NCBI GenBank assembly: GCA_037951105.1
Contig: JBAMJV010007730.1
Span: 107,661 to 171,660, forward strand
Length of the DNA: 64,000 nucleotides
Direction of reading: 5' to 3'
Source: Echinarachnius parma
Lineage: Eukaryota > Echinodermata > Echinoidea > Clypeasteroida > Echinarachniidae
Position 1 is the stretch's first letter. Every line of letters begins with the position of its first letter. Both the position numbers and the translations under genes were made by a program. The notes under the pieces were generated by a model. That model did no database searches and was not told where the DNA came from. It saw only the letters and a list, made by a program, of their open reading frames with translations. Below are positions 12,494 to 24,719 of this stretch, one piece after another.

Positions 12494-13090
12494 ATGTTTG
12501 CCCATGACAACTTGACAAGTCCCACGGCAGGGCCAGCGAATATTACGACAAGTCCCAATTCAGACGACTTTGGCTGGTCTATCGGCGGGATCGAGCACAG
12601 CGCTTTAGCGCGCAGCGCATACGGCTTGATCGGCATCTCGGGAATGTTCGGGAACGCGCTGGTGTGCATCGTGATGTTTCGCGTTCCCGCGCTCCGCACG
12701 CGCACCAGTAAGTTCATCATCAACCTCGCCATAACCGACTTCTTATCCTGCTTCTTGATGATCCCGGTGCACGTGTTCCCGAACGCCAACCCGAGGATTC
12801 CCGCGGGAATATGGGGCGAGTTGGTGTGCCGTTTGTACGTGTCCAAGTTCCTCACGTGGATGCCGGCAATCGCGTCCATCTATTGCCTCACCGCCATCAC
12901 TCTGGAGAGGTACGTTGCTGTGGTCTACCCAGCCAAGTACAAGACATTCTTCTCGACCAAAAAAATCCCCTTCGTCTTCTTTGTCTGCTGGGTGATGAGT
13001 TTCATGCAACTGTTTTTCATCTTCATAGTCTACGATGTCCAGGATGGCAAGTGCGTATTGGTGCCCTACCCGACATTTGCACACCAAGTG
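12494..13090 (+). CDS. GPCR exon 1 (TM1 to extracellular loop 2)
   Basis: Codes for residues 1-199. The ATG at 12494 is chosen because it gives a short glycosylated N-terminus before TM1. The donor GTAAGC follows CACCAAGTG at 13091, phase 0. Base composition is clearly more GC-rich than the flanks. Confidence 0.9.
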
Positions 13091-16000
13091 GTAAGCTATA
13101 TCTCAGTCTGGGAATTAATTGGTTTCAAAAACGAAATAATGCCAAAATCATTTCGGAAATTTATTTGTAAGACAGTTTTCATATAACAAATTAAATCAAC
13201 AGAAGCGTATACTCAGTAAAAGGGTTACTCAAATTAAACGAGCTCTGTATCTAGTAAAATTTGTCGACATGAATTGTGCAAAAACTGACAAAGGGTTGAA
13301 AGTGATCTGATATGTCCACTGATGGGCGATGTTTGAACATAGTAAATTGACGTCATGACCAAAAATGAGCGAAATTATAAAATGATAATTGCTAACTCAT
13401 TGCACTATAGTGTGGAGAGTTGAAACACTCACAGGGAGGCTTTCAAATGCGAATACTCAATACTACAATAATTATCTTAATAATGAAACGGAAAATCGGA
13501 AGACCGAATCCTACATGGTCAATGTCTCTATAGGTCAATAATACAACGAGGTATGTGAGAACTGCTAGAGTTCTAGGTAAGTTTTGAGGAATTAAACAAC
13601 TTGATATACTAGATTTCTTTAACAGCGTATTTATCAACACATTTCATTTATTTATTTAAATGTCGCTATTATAAAAACTTTAATAAAAGACAAATGGAGT
13701 ACAAAATGAAACCTTTCGAAAGTATTTCCTCAATATCCATTAATCACCTAAGCAATTGCTAAGGCCTAAGTCGCATATTCAATATTCAATATTTTATTTT
13801 ATTCGTCCAACTCAATGGAAACCTGTCCTGGGTTCACAAAAATCACAATTCTTAACATCAACATTAAAACATCAAAAAGCATGAAGATATATACAGCGTA
13901 AAACACCATTATAAAGATTAAAATTAAGAAAGAGCAAGTGAGTGGCGAGCGAGATACAGAAAAAAAGAAGAATAGGGAAACGTGAAAAGGCAAAAGGAGA
14001 GAAGATGAGAAAGAGAATAAAAGGGAAAAGGAGAAAGGGATACATTATGTCATAAGAGTTACATGTATAATACATTCATATGAACACTTGAAATATTTTA
14101 TTTATGCAAGACTATGCAAAAAGATCAAAAGCAAACTACCAATCAAGGCCAGGTAATACAATGTCTAAGTGTATGGCATCAACACAGATATAGCAAGTCC
14201 TATTAATTAAATTAAATATACTTACAATTTTACCAATAAACACTTGTAACATACTGATTGCGTTTGCCCCACCTGAGCTCTTCAATATTCACCTTATGTA
14301 TCTGTCTTTGGTTTGTGATATCGCAATTATTTGTTGAATTGGCTGAATTTTATCAAGTTATTGTTGAGAACTTTGGAAATCAACTATTTGAAATCAACCT
14401 GTGTAACTGCACGGGCACCATATTGACTTTACCACATACATACTACTAGTGCAAGATTGTGTAGTACGTTGCATTTGTATGGGACAATGTGCATTCATAT
14501 ATTGAAAGTGCCCTATTCAAGGACAAACAGTGACTTCACCACATACAGTCTGTGCCAAGTTTGTGCACTGGTTATGAATAAGCCATGGAACATTCATCTA
14601 TAGAAAGTACCTTATTCAGCGACTCAATGCCAGCTTTACTCTATGGCTTTAAATTGGACCCACCTCTTTCTTATTTTGACTGTTCTATTATATGCAACTC
14701 GTCATGAATGGAATCGACTCTTCACAGACAAGATACTAAAGGACCTACAGAATACAACGTACTTTGACACTTATTCCATAGTTGATGACTTGAAACATAG
14801 GTATGCCGAAGAAAAATCCATGAAAATAAATACAGTAGTGATTTAAGACTAGTTTTCTGATGCCAAATCTCACTTAGCTGCCAATTTACGCCCCACCCAC
14901 ATTTAGCGTCCGGAATCGGCGGCGTGATCGACGTGTGATTGACAATTCATTTGTTTACGTCATGACGCGTCATCTACAGAATTTAATTCATTGGTCCGGT
15001 CTTTAGATGACGTCACATTTTGGCGATTTAAAAGGGGCGTTCCCAGGACAATTAGATATTTAATAATTACCCCAAAATTGATTGATTTCATGAGAAATGA
15101 CTGCTAAATTCTTTTTCTTCGGGAAAAATTACTTATAGAGAGCCGAATTGTGAAAATTAGGCCATTTAGACGCTGTAGTTCCTTTAAAACTACCGACCGA
15201 TGTCATCCCCCCGCACGTCTCGCTCCTCAGGTAATTCCCCTTTGGGAATCGACTCTTTGGGAATCGACTCTTCACAGACAAGCTACTAACTACCGATGTC
15301 ATCCACCCGCACGTCTCGCTCCTCAGGGAATTTCCCTTTTGGAATCGACTCTTCGGGAATCGACTCTTCACAGACAAGCTACTAACTACCGATGTCATCC
15401 ATCCGCACGTCTCGCTCCTCAGGGAATTCCCCTTTGGGAATCGACTATTCACATACAAGATACTACCGATTTCATCCACCCGCACGTCTCGCTCCTCAGG
15501 GAATTCCCCTTTGGGAATCGACTCTTCGGGAATCGACTCTTCACAGACAAGCTACTAACTACCGATGTCATCCATCCGCACGTCTCGCTCCTCAGGGAAT
15601 TCCCCTTTGGGAATCGACTCTTCGGGAATCGACTCTTCACATACAAGCTACTAACTACCGATTTCATCCATCCGCACGTCTCGCTCCTCAAGGAATTCCC
15701 CTTTGGGAATCGACTCTTCACAGACAAGCTATTAATTACCGATGTCATCCATCCGCACGTCTCGCTCCTCAGGGAATTCCCTTTGGGAATCGACTCTTCG
15801 GGAATCGACTCTTCACATACAAGCTACTAACTACCGATTTCATCCATCCGCACGTCTCGCTCCTCAAGGAATTCCCCTTTGGGAATCGACTCTTCACAGA
15901 CAAGCTATTAATTACCGATGTCATCCATCCGCACGTCTCGCTCCTCAGGTAATTCCCCTTTGGGAATCGACTCTTCGGGAATCGACTCTTCACAGACAAG

Positions 16001-19000
16001 CTACTAACTACCGATGTCATCCATCCGCACGTCTCGCTGCCCAGGGAATTCCCCTTTGGGAATCGACTCTTCGGGAATCGACTCTTCACATACAAGCTAC
16101 TAACTACCGATTTCATCCATCCGCACGTCTCGCTCCTCAAGGAATTCCCCTTTGGGAATCGACTCTTCACAGACAAGCTACTAACTACCGATTTCATCCA
16201 TCCGCACGTCTCGCTCCTCAAGGAATTCCCCTTTGGGAATCGACTCTTCACAGACAAGCTATTAATTACCGATGTCATCCATCCGCACGTCTCGCTCCTC
16301 AGGGAATTCCCCTTTGGGAATCGACTCTTCGGGAATCGACTCTTCACAGACAAGCTACTAACTACCGGTGTCATCCACCAGCACGTCACGCTCCACAGGG
16401 CTTCAAACTCAAATACGCGATTGGCAGCGAATTCATAAGCTTGGGATATCAAAAAAGCAAAAAAACACATCGTGGAAGTAAAGGAAAAGCTAGATCAAAG
16501 ATTTGTCAGCATCAAACTACCATATATGCACCTAAGGATGTTGCTAACTCACCAATACCTATTGATTAGAACAAGAAAAGAAAGGAACATTGAAAAACGA
16601 CATACATGTATGTATAAATAATTTAAAATCAATTATCTTGCAAAAATCAAACAACGTACAATTTGACATACCACCTATTCTTTTAACTAATGTACGATCA
16701 ATTAATAACAAACTTGATGAGATTGATGTTGTGGCTAATAATAAAAAACCGTTGATTTTAATTGCATTAACTGAGACATGGACTGACGAAAATACTCCAT
16801 CTGAATCACTCACTATAAACGGTTTTGTTTTATTTTTAAAGTCTAGAATAGGAAGAAAGGGTGGAGGTGTTGCGTTATATGTTAGAGATTGTTTTAATCC
16901 TCATTATCTGTCTATACCTTTACAAGTAATGAAGTTGAAGCAATATGGGTTTATACGAGACCGAAATTATTACCACGTCAAATATCATGTATTATTATGT
17001 GTGTACTATACTTCCCACCTCGATATCAGTAGCAAAATGATCATATTACCTCAGTTATTGATTATGTACTCATGGAACATCCAGATGCCGCTATTTTTGT
17101 GGCGGGATATATGAATGATCTGTATATTCAACATATTTTAAACAATGATGGCTTCCATCAAGGTATACATTTGCCCACAAGAGAGAATAATATTCTAGAT
17201 AAGATTATCATAATTGTAGCAGATTTTATTCACCTGTAACATTAATGTCGCCTTTTGGTAGGAGTGACCATAATTGTGTATTGTTAGCTCCTTTATCTCC
17301 TTCAGTACCAATGTTGCCTATTTGCACCACACAATACACACAGGTACCATAGAGCTGTACAGTCCCTGGCATTTAAAGTGTTAAAATGTATATCTAGAGA
17401 AAAAAAATGAAGTTAAGAAAAAGTTTATTCGTCCTCTTCCAGACAGTGGTTTGCGTTCATTTGGTCAATGGATTATTGATACTACCAGGACATAACTGGA
17501 TAAGTATTTACCTGTTAAAGAAGTCAAAATATGTAAAAATGCCTTTATAGAAAATGATAAACCTAAGTGGCGCCGTCTACGAAACAAAGTTGATCGGATG
17601 ATAATATCTGCTAAAAGATATTATTATAATGTAAGAGTCTCACATTTAAAACTAATAAACCCAGCAGCTTGCTATAAGCAAATAAAATTCATTACAAAAA
17701 AGAGATGTTAACTCACCATGTATTGCTGTCCCAAACGTCGAACCCGATGATCCTGAGCATCGACAGAAAACCGCAGACGCAAGCAACGAGCACTTCATCT
17801 CAGTAGCATCAGACCTTCCGCCCCTTGACAGGAGTTGCTTACCAGCATACTTACCGTTGCCATCTGTATGTCCGCGAGTCCAACCTCATGAAGTCTACTT
17901 TAAATTACGGAAATTAAATGCAATAAAGCAGGATTATCCGATGACATACCTCCACGCGTTGTCCGTGAATTCACATGTGAATTATGCCAACCTCTTGCTG
18001 ATATTCTTAATGCATCTTTCCAACAGGGCATAGATCCTTGGCAGTGGAAGAGGGGCCAAATTATTCCCATACCGAAATGTCAACCACCAAAATTAGACCA
18101 GCTTCGTCCGATATGTTTAACAAGCCAATTCGCTCAAATTGCTGAATCATTTGTTATTAAAGAGCAGGCGCAGTCCGAGTTTCGGTCGATGATCGATAGG
18201 TCTGTCGGTGCCCGTCCGACACTCGGGCGACGTCTAGGCGGGCTCCACCCAACGTCTTGCCTTGGGTCCTCTGTCACGTCAGCGCTTTGAATATTGTACA
18301 CATCATACTTCTGAGCAGCCAAGTTCCTACATTGACAGGAAGAGCTCGGCGGGGCCCGTAGCGGGATACGGAAGGGGGTCGTTCGAGTATCGCAGCTCTT
18401 CCGACCTCCGTCTGTATTTTAAAGCCACAAATGGTCTTAAATCGTCGGATTGCCGCCCGAATATCGATCGAATGTTTGCCGTCGCCCGAGCGATCTACGG
18501 CCACGGGCGACCTGTTTTACGAGCTCTGCGACCTCAAAATTCGCTGAATTGGGAGCAGGTTTCGCAATAATTTGATTGAATGCCAATATTCGGGCCAAAA
18601 ATGTTTAAAGTTCGTTGTAATTAATAACGCATTTACAGGAGCTGACGATGTGAATAACTTGTTGTACAACGCCGTTTTGGCACCATTTAGCTTTTCCCCT
18701 TTCCTGGCCACCATCCCTGCTTATGATGGTTGGTCTCCTGCATTTATTTATTGTATTTATCAAAATAATAAAACATAAATTAACATTAAAGTTATTGTCA
18801 CATTTATTGTATTTAGCTATTGTAATGCACTGGTTTAGTTGTGTAAGCGGGGTGGGGGGGGGGGGGGGTCAACAAGACCTAATGTTGCCCGAGACACTGG
18901 TTTAGATGGCCGGGACCGATCAAAAGTTGACCCGAGACCTTTCTGATATTGATGTTTTTTTTATTGATTTCTTTAATTTATTTTAATTATTTTTTATTAT

Positions 19001-22000
19001 TGTTTTATTTTTTTGGGGGGTGCGTACGCAATCAACTCACCCCCTGGCTTCGGGTCTGTATTATACTTTTATCGCCTGGGTTACGCTTTTCAAGTTCTAC
19101 GAGCTGTGTGGGCATTTCGCATGTCCATATCAATTATTTTCATTTATTTTCATAACATGTATTTGACCTTCCGTCTTGATGGTGTTCGTTATATGATGTG
19201 TGTTTGTATATCCATTTGTATATTGATTTCAAGTTAATCAAGTTAATTCAAGTTAATCGGATGTTATTTGGCTGAGAAATGAGCGAAAAATGTGATATTC
19301 ACTTACTCATTGCACTTACTTTGTACACGGCTGAAAAGGTCCTGTAGATAATTTCATATCCGAACACTTTAATCGTAAATCTTTTGAACGAAATGGAAAT
19401 TTTAAAAACCGAAACATGTCCCATGTTTTTATTGTGAATACGAAAGAACAAAAAAGTATGAGGGAACCGCGTAAATTCCAATTTGATTCTGAGGATTTGG
19501 AAAATGCTACTAAGTCCCTTTAAAGCTCTGGAAATAAAATCATTGAAAATTAATGAACTTACATAGGAGTGAAATACAATTCTAATGTCTTTGTTTTCTT
19601 ATTTAGATGTATTCCAGAAAAAAACAAGGATTCTCTGTACATTTCATTTCTATTTTGTTACCAAAAAAAAGAAATAAATCTGCTGACAACAAGTGTATTG
19701 TAATTCCTCCTCGCTTATTTTCCTTAGGTCCTGGGCATACATGTGTTCATCCTGGAGTACGTGCTGCCGATCACGCTCAACTTGGGCCTGCACTTCGCCA
19801 TCATAGGCGCCCTCAACCGCCAGGCCAAGGCCCTTCATTCTCGACCTCAACCAGGCCGCTCTGGTAAGTTCTTAGCCCAGTTGCGGAGGCCCGGAGGGGG
19901 GGGGGGGTGGGTGGCACCTGCCCCCACATAATTGAATGAAAACAAAAATCGTGAAGGGAAATTCTTTCTCAAACTAGACAGAGTGCACTCGCGGAGTGCA
20001 TACCTCCGCCAACGCTTTAATAACGTATTCATTCTTACATAATCATCATTATCTGTACGGAAGGATAGGTTTTGTCCTGTAGATCCTCCGGTCGTTACAT
20101 ATAGGTTGGGTTAGTGCGCCTGTCTCTCCACATAATCAATGCAAACCCTTCTATTAGTGACATCTAGACAAAAACATTCTTGAAACTCCAGTGAAAAATG
20201 TTGTATGATACGTCGTCAATAAACCAATGAAGAATCGTCAGTAATGTAAAGTCAAACATATCTAACATTCAAGCGACCACCTTCATGCCTTAAAGGGAGT
20301 GTAACACATTTGCATCCACCAAATCAGGTGGGAAAACAAATCTTGTAAGTAACTAATGGGCCTGAACAAAGGCTCTTAATGGACATATTCTACGATTTGA
20401 GTTATGTTTTCCTTTTTGATCAGGTAAGAGAGAAATCTAATTTATATTTATTTTTTTTATTTTTTGAATCGCTAAACGTCTAGGCTAGACGTTAAGGGGT
20501 AGCTACACACGTCGATGAACACACACATCGTTCAATATAAAATGTGACCGACTGCAATGGCAATGCATTGACTTGCGAACACACACAGTGCAAAGATCCA
20601 TGGAACAAAGGCACTCACTAGTTGCTAAACTACAAAACAACCCTTGTACCTGATCACGAACTATAGCTTGCCTGCCATACCGTAACACTGTTCTACACAC
20701 ACCTCCTATATTGCTATATAATTAGCCTACACACAGTCTACATCACAATGTATACTCAACACAATGCATAGTGTGTATACCGAACTACTAATGGAGTGGT
20801 CACACAATACTTGCGACGACATGCAACAGCTTGCGATTGGTCACGTGCACATATGAAAGGCGGATTTTACCAAAGTCTGTAATACATCACCGCCCTGTAC
20901 AAACTCACTGCAGATGTACAATATAAACACTCATAAAATGTTCCACAATTCAAGGATGAGCGTTAATATCTCTCTGCTCTTATATTGATATGGTCTTGAT
21001 GCACAAATTACTACTATTACTACTACCTACTACTTCTACTACTACTACTAATAATAATAATTATAATAGTAATATTGTTAATTATAATAATAATATTATT
21101 TAATAATAATTAATAATAATAGTAGTTCGTATTATATAGCGCCTATATTAGCCTCTAAGCGTCACACCCGCATTGTACACATCCTCTACTCCCTGAGGAG
21201 CATGCTAGCGGTGGGTACCCTATTGGTGCACCAAGCTTATATGAAATTAGCCTGAGTATGGAGCCATAGCAAAGACAAATGTTGCAAAATATAAACATAG
21301 GACGTGGTGCAAGCTTTTGGCTCTTAATTAGCTCATACAAAGACCTCCAATAGGCCAAATATAAATTGCCGCGGTAAACAAGGTAGAAAGAAATAATAAC
21401 TGTGGGACATGAAAGAGAATCGTGGGCCCCAAGAGCGCAAGAGCCGAGACCCCCACCCCCCCCCCCCCCCCCTCCCCCCCATTCGATCGTTGTCATGTGG
21501 ATGCCAATCCCAATAATGATAATACAAATCTGTCGGTTGAACACCTCCCTTTCATTATTGGTAAGGGTATGTAATGAGAATAAATAACTTTTGATGAAAA
21601 GCAGAAATATCTAGAGGCTTGCCTGGAGTATTCAGGATAAATCATTGTCTACCAAACCATGCATCGTTGCCATGGATACGATTTCAATAGGTCACCGCAT
21701 GCGACGAGACTTGCCTGAAGTATTCAGGATTAAGTATTGTCTACCAAACCATGAATATTTGCCATGGATGCAATTTCAATAGGTCAATAGGGTGAGATGA
21801 AGCCACCGCAATAACCGCAATCACCGCAATCACCTTGCTCTTTCTCTCTCTCTTCTATTGTTTTGATCGCAACGGATTTTGAACCGACTTTTTGATGTTC
21901 AAAAACCTTGCGACAAGACTTGCGACGGGAACCTGCCGTCGCAAGAGAACACACGGCGCATGCGTTCCTCGTGACCAGTCGTGCTATTGTTCGATCGACA

Positions 22001-23307
22001 ACCCAAAACCAGGCTTATGATGCTTATTAAGCACGGTAAATAACATGTTAGGTTAACTTTAGCCTAAATGTAATACATACAACCTATTTATGGCTATAAT
22101 GGGAATAATACCGAATTTATTGCGATATTTGCATTCTGATGTAACGTCTAGTTATTTCGAACATGATCGGCCCTTCATAAGTTCTATTGTCTTGTTGCAG
22201 GCTGTTGCAGGTCGTCGCAAGTCTCGTGTGCCCACTCCATGATGGCTTGGTCACACGATACTTGCGACGACCTGCAACAGCCTGCAACAAGACAATAGAA
22301 CTTATGACGGGCCGATCATGTTCGAAATAACTAGACGTTACAACAAAATGCAAATATCGCCATAAATTCGGTCTAATTCCCAATTATAGCCATAAATAGG
22401 TTTTGTGTATTACATTTCGGCTAAAATAAACCTTACATCTGATTTATTGTGCTTAATAAGCATTATAAGCCCGGTTTTGGGTTGTTGATCAAACAATAGC
22501 ACAACCGGTCACGTGGAACGCATGCGCCGTGTGTTCTCTTGCGACGGCAGGTTCCCATCGCAAGTCTTTACTTGTCGCAAGGTTTTTGAACATCAAAAAG
22601 TCGGTTCAAAATCCGTTGCGATCAAAACAATAGAAGAGAGAGAGAGCATGCGGTGAATGCGGTTAGTGCGGTGGCTGCAGCTCACCCCATTGTCCCATTG
22701 AAATTGTATCCATGGCAAATATTCATGGCTTGGTAGACAATACTTAATCCTGAATACTTCAGGCAAGTCTCATCGCATGCGGTAATTGCGGTGACCTATT
22801 GAAATTGTATCCATGGCAACGATGCATTGTTTGGTAGACAATGATTTATCCTAAATACTCCTGGCAAGCCTCTAGATATTTCTGCTTTTCATCAAAAGTT
22901 ATTTATTCTCATTACACACCCTCACCATTGAAAGGGAGGTATTCAACCGACATATTTGTATTGTCATGATTGGGATCGGCATCCACGTGACAACGAAGGG
23001 GGGGGGGGGGGGTCTCGGCTCTTGCGCTCTTGGGTCCTTCATGTCCCAGATTTATTATTGTTGTTGTTTTTCTACCTTGTTTACCGCGGTAATTTATATT
23101 TGGCCCATTGGGGAGCTTTGTATGAGCTAAAAGCCAATAAGCTTGATGCACTAATACTAGGGTGGCCCACCGCTAGCATGCTCCTCGGGGAGTAGAGGAT
23201 GTGTACAATGCTGGTCTGACGCTCAGAGACTATTATTATTAATTATTATTAAATAATATTATTGTTATAATTATCAATATTACTATTATAATTATTATTA
23301 TTATTAG

Positions 23308-23400
<93 letters not shown>

Positions 23401-24630
23401 TATTCCATAATTTGTGCATCAAGACCATATCAATATAAGAGCAGAGAGATATTAACCATGTTAACGCTCATCCTTGAATTGCGGAACATTTTGTGAGTGT
23501 TTATATTGTATATCTGCAGTGAGTTTGTACAGGGCGGTGATGTATTACAGACTTTGGCAAAATCCGCCTTTCATATGTGCACGTGACCAATCGCAAGCTG
23601 TTGCAGGTCGTCGCAAGTATCGTGTGACCAAGCCATAAACAACTTACTTGATAATTTAACCCACTGGACTTACTCCCTTCAACCTACTTTCAATGTGTAC
23701 TGTAAATGTAGTGTCCCTTGTACCTAACATTATACCAGGCATAATGAAAGACCTGGGAAAATCTGTACACTGTATTTGTGTGTGTGTACGTGTCAACGAT
23801 ATTGATGGTACGTGTGTTATAACGTATAGCTATGTGTGTGTCGCTGTGTAACCAGCGTATGTCGTGTCAGTATCGACTAATCAAGTGCCGAATTATCCAG
23901 AGGCTGAGTTACCTCAAGCCATATTTTTTCCGAAGTAAAACAGAAAAATATTAAATTCGTTTATTAAAGAAGTAACAGTTCAATTAATTTGATATTTCTC
24001 ACACATCTCATTAACATCATTACCTAGCTACATGCTCATTTTGAGAAAGGTCCGCGGTGTTTGCAAGTGTGTTACACTCCCTTTAAGCACCCAAACTGTC
24101 CATAAGCAAATAAGGTCACCTGAAACTTACTACCTAAAGAAATCTCCTCATTTTCCACAGGTGGTCACTATTCACAGGTTTGAATGCAATTTAATTTCGA
24201 TCCTGAATCAAAGATATGCCACTGATCCTATTATCATATTATTATCAATACTGTAGACGCCACCGAAAACTATAACAACCAATGGCAGCTGAAGGCGGCT
24301 AGAAGTCTCCAGAAGATGTTCATCATCGTCATCGCCCTCTTCATCATCTCCTGGACTCCGAACTCGTGCACCTTCTTCGTCTACATGCTAGGCGTCCCTG
24401 TCGACTTCACTGGCTCCTTCTACCACTTTACCGTCGTCTTGTGCTTCGCCAACTCATGCGTGAACCCTTTCATCTACTTCTTCAAGAACAAGACGTTCAG
24501 GCGAGGCGTCCTGCAGGCGTTGGGTATTGGCTCGGGGAACGCGTTGTCTGTGCAGCCGACAGAGTTGGGTTCTACCACTGCAGCTGCAGGGGTGTCAACC
24601 GTCGATGGCACGTCTTCAACCTTGGCGTAA
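12494..24630 (+). CDS. Rhodopsin-class (class A) G-protein-coupled receptor, full gene span
   Basis: Three exons (12494-13090, 19728-19863, 24257-24630) join with GT/AG junctions in matching phases (0, then 1) into 368 aa with seven hydrophobic segments. The N-terminus has two N-glycosylation sites (N6, N16). Family landmarks are visible: GN at 53-54 (TM1), NLAxTD with D82 (TM2), C112 and C187 for the conserved disulfide, ERY at 138-140 instead of DRY, W166 (TM4), P213 (TM5), WTP at 277-279 (TM6) and NPFIY at 314-318 (TM7). It should signal at the plasma membrane through G proteins. The layout resembles peptide-type receptors, but I cannot name a ligand. Both introns are full of repeats. Confidence 0.9.
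13091..14690 (+). other. GPCR intron 1, 5' part
   Basis: AT-rich intronic DNA without recognised genes or complete elements. Confidence 0.6.
14708..14738 (+). repeat. Isolated partial unit of the downstream minisatellite
   Basis: A ~30-bp block (GGAATCGACTCTTCACAGAC plus 'aagatactaa') is identical in design to part of each unit of the array that starts ~470 bp downstream. It may be the seed of that array or a dispersed piece of it. Confidence 0.7.
15195..16400. repeat. Minisatellite with 81- and 96-bp units
   Basis: Fourteen copies of CGCACGTCTCGCT occur at 15212, 15308, 15404, 15481, 15577, 15673, 15754, 15849, 15930, 16026, 16122, 16203, 16284 and ~16380. Spacings are mostly 96 or 81, with one 77 and one 95. 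The 15-bp difference is a local duplication of GGAATCGACTCTTCG. Because 81, 96 and 15 are multiples of three, long frames stay open on both strands. It lies in an intron of the GPCR, so a translated product is unlikely. Confidence 0.95.
16590..18165 (+). pseudogene. Decayed non-LTR retrotransposon (endonuclease plus start of reverse transcriptase)
   Basis: The first readable part is an AP-type endonuclease with a NVRSINNKLDEI start and the catalytic TETW motif, then a GGGVALYV stretch. After ~17030 the frame is broken, but the endonuclease continues (…GFHQGIHLPTRENN…). It then passes into a connecting region and a reverse-transcriptase start (…QWKRGQIIPIPK…, RPICLTSQFAQIAESFV), where homology stops near 18160. 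The 3' half of the reverse transcriptase is missing. It is a CR1/jockey-like relic lying inside GPCR intron 1. Confidence 0.8.
18170..18780. other. GC-rich unassigned segment after the LINE relic
   Basis: CpG-rich to about 18550, with 100-aa open frames on the plus strand and shorter ones on the minus strand. No motif recognised. Confidence 0.3.
18780..19727. other. GPCR intron 1, 3' part
   Basis: AT-rich DNA with one poly-G run at 18850-18868. A phrase near 18915 (GATCAAAAGTTGA) recurs in the 60.9-61.6 kb tandem repeats. It ends with the acceptor TTTTCCTTAG. Confidence 0.5.
19728..19863 (+). CDS. GPCR exon 2 (TM5 and start of intracellular loop 3)
   Basis: 136 nt between TTTTCCTTAG and the donor GTAAGT. 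It codes for residues 200-244 plus the first base of codon 245, with P213 in the expected TM5 place. Entry is phase 0 and exit phase 1, matching exons 1 and 3. Confidence 0.9.
19864..20790. other. GPCR intron 2, 5' part
   Basis: Has a poly-G run at ~19896 and, at 19975-20025, an inverted fragment of the repeat seen at 45050-45275 (shared: GGCGGAGGTATGCACTCC). The rest is unassigned. Confidence 0.5.
20791..22240. mobile_element. Left half of a 2.85-kb palindrome; TIR element of ~1.45 kb
   Basis: It begins ATGGAGTGGTCACAC, then 'aatacttgcgacgac', and ends with the complement (…GTCGTCGCAAGTCTCGTGTG, CCCACTCCAT). Terminal inverted repeats of ~35-40 bp bracket non-coding DNA that includes a SINE-like piece (21120-21230), a poly-C run (21455-21480) and a TAT/AAT-rich stretch. 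No transposase is seen, so it is non-autonomous. Confidence 0.75.
22242..23635. mobile_element. Right half of the palindrome; inverted copy of the TIR element
   Basis: The sequence runs as the reverse complement of 20791-22240 with modest divergence. It starts ATGGCTTGGTCACACG and ends CGTGTGACCAAGCCAT. A (TAG)n array is far longer here (23310-23400) than at the mirror position (~21005-21050), showing independent microsatellite change after duplication. Confidence 0.8.
23308..23402. repeat. (TAG)n microsatellite
   Basis: An array of about 90 bp inside the right palindrome arm. Confidence 0.95.
23640..24256. other. GPCR intron 2, 3' part
   Basis: No repeats or genes recognised. It ends in the acceptor 'aatactgtag'. 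Confidence 0.6.
24257..24630 (+). CDS. GPCR exon 3 (loop 3 end, TM6, TM7, C-tail)
   Basis: Begins AC, completing codon 245 (Asp), and ends with TAA. Contains KAARSLQKM before TM6, SWTPN (276-280), FANSCVNPFIY (308-318), FKNKTFRRG of helix 8, and a Ser/Thr-rich tail. The tail has no obvious palmitoylation cysteine after NPxxY. Confidence 0.9.
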
Positions 24631-24719
24631 ACAAATTTAAAACAGACGTTAATGTTTGTAATGTCAACATATTTTCAATTTAGTCTTTGCACTTAGAACA
24701 TCCCTATCTATTTTCTTAT

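Noticed and set aside
12303-12515. 70-aa frame ahead of the GPCR
   Set aside because: Starts at TTG, is out of frame with the receptor and has no recognised feature.
13091-13186. GPCR frame continuing past 13090 to a stop at 13186
   Set aside because: A strong donor at 13091 and a perfectly phased TM5 exon show this is intron read-through.
15150-16569. 226- to 275-aa frames in the minisatellite taken as genes
   Set aside because: They are open on both strands because unit lengths are multiples of three, lie in a GPCR intron, and show no signal peptide or domain.
18134-18570. 60-100-aa frames after the LINE relic
   Set aside because: GC-rich chance frames without motif or splice context.
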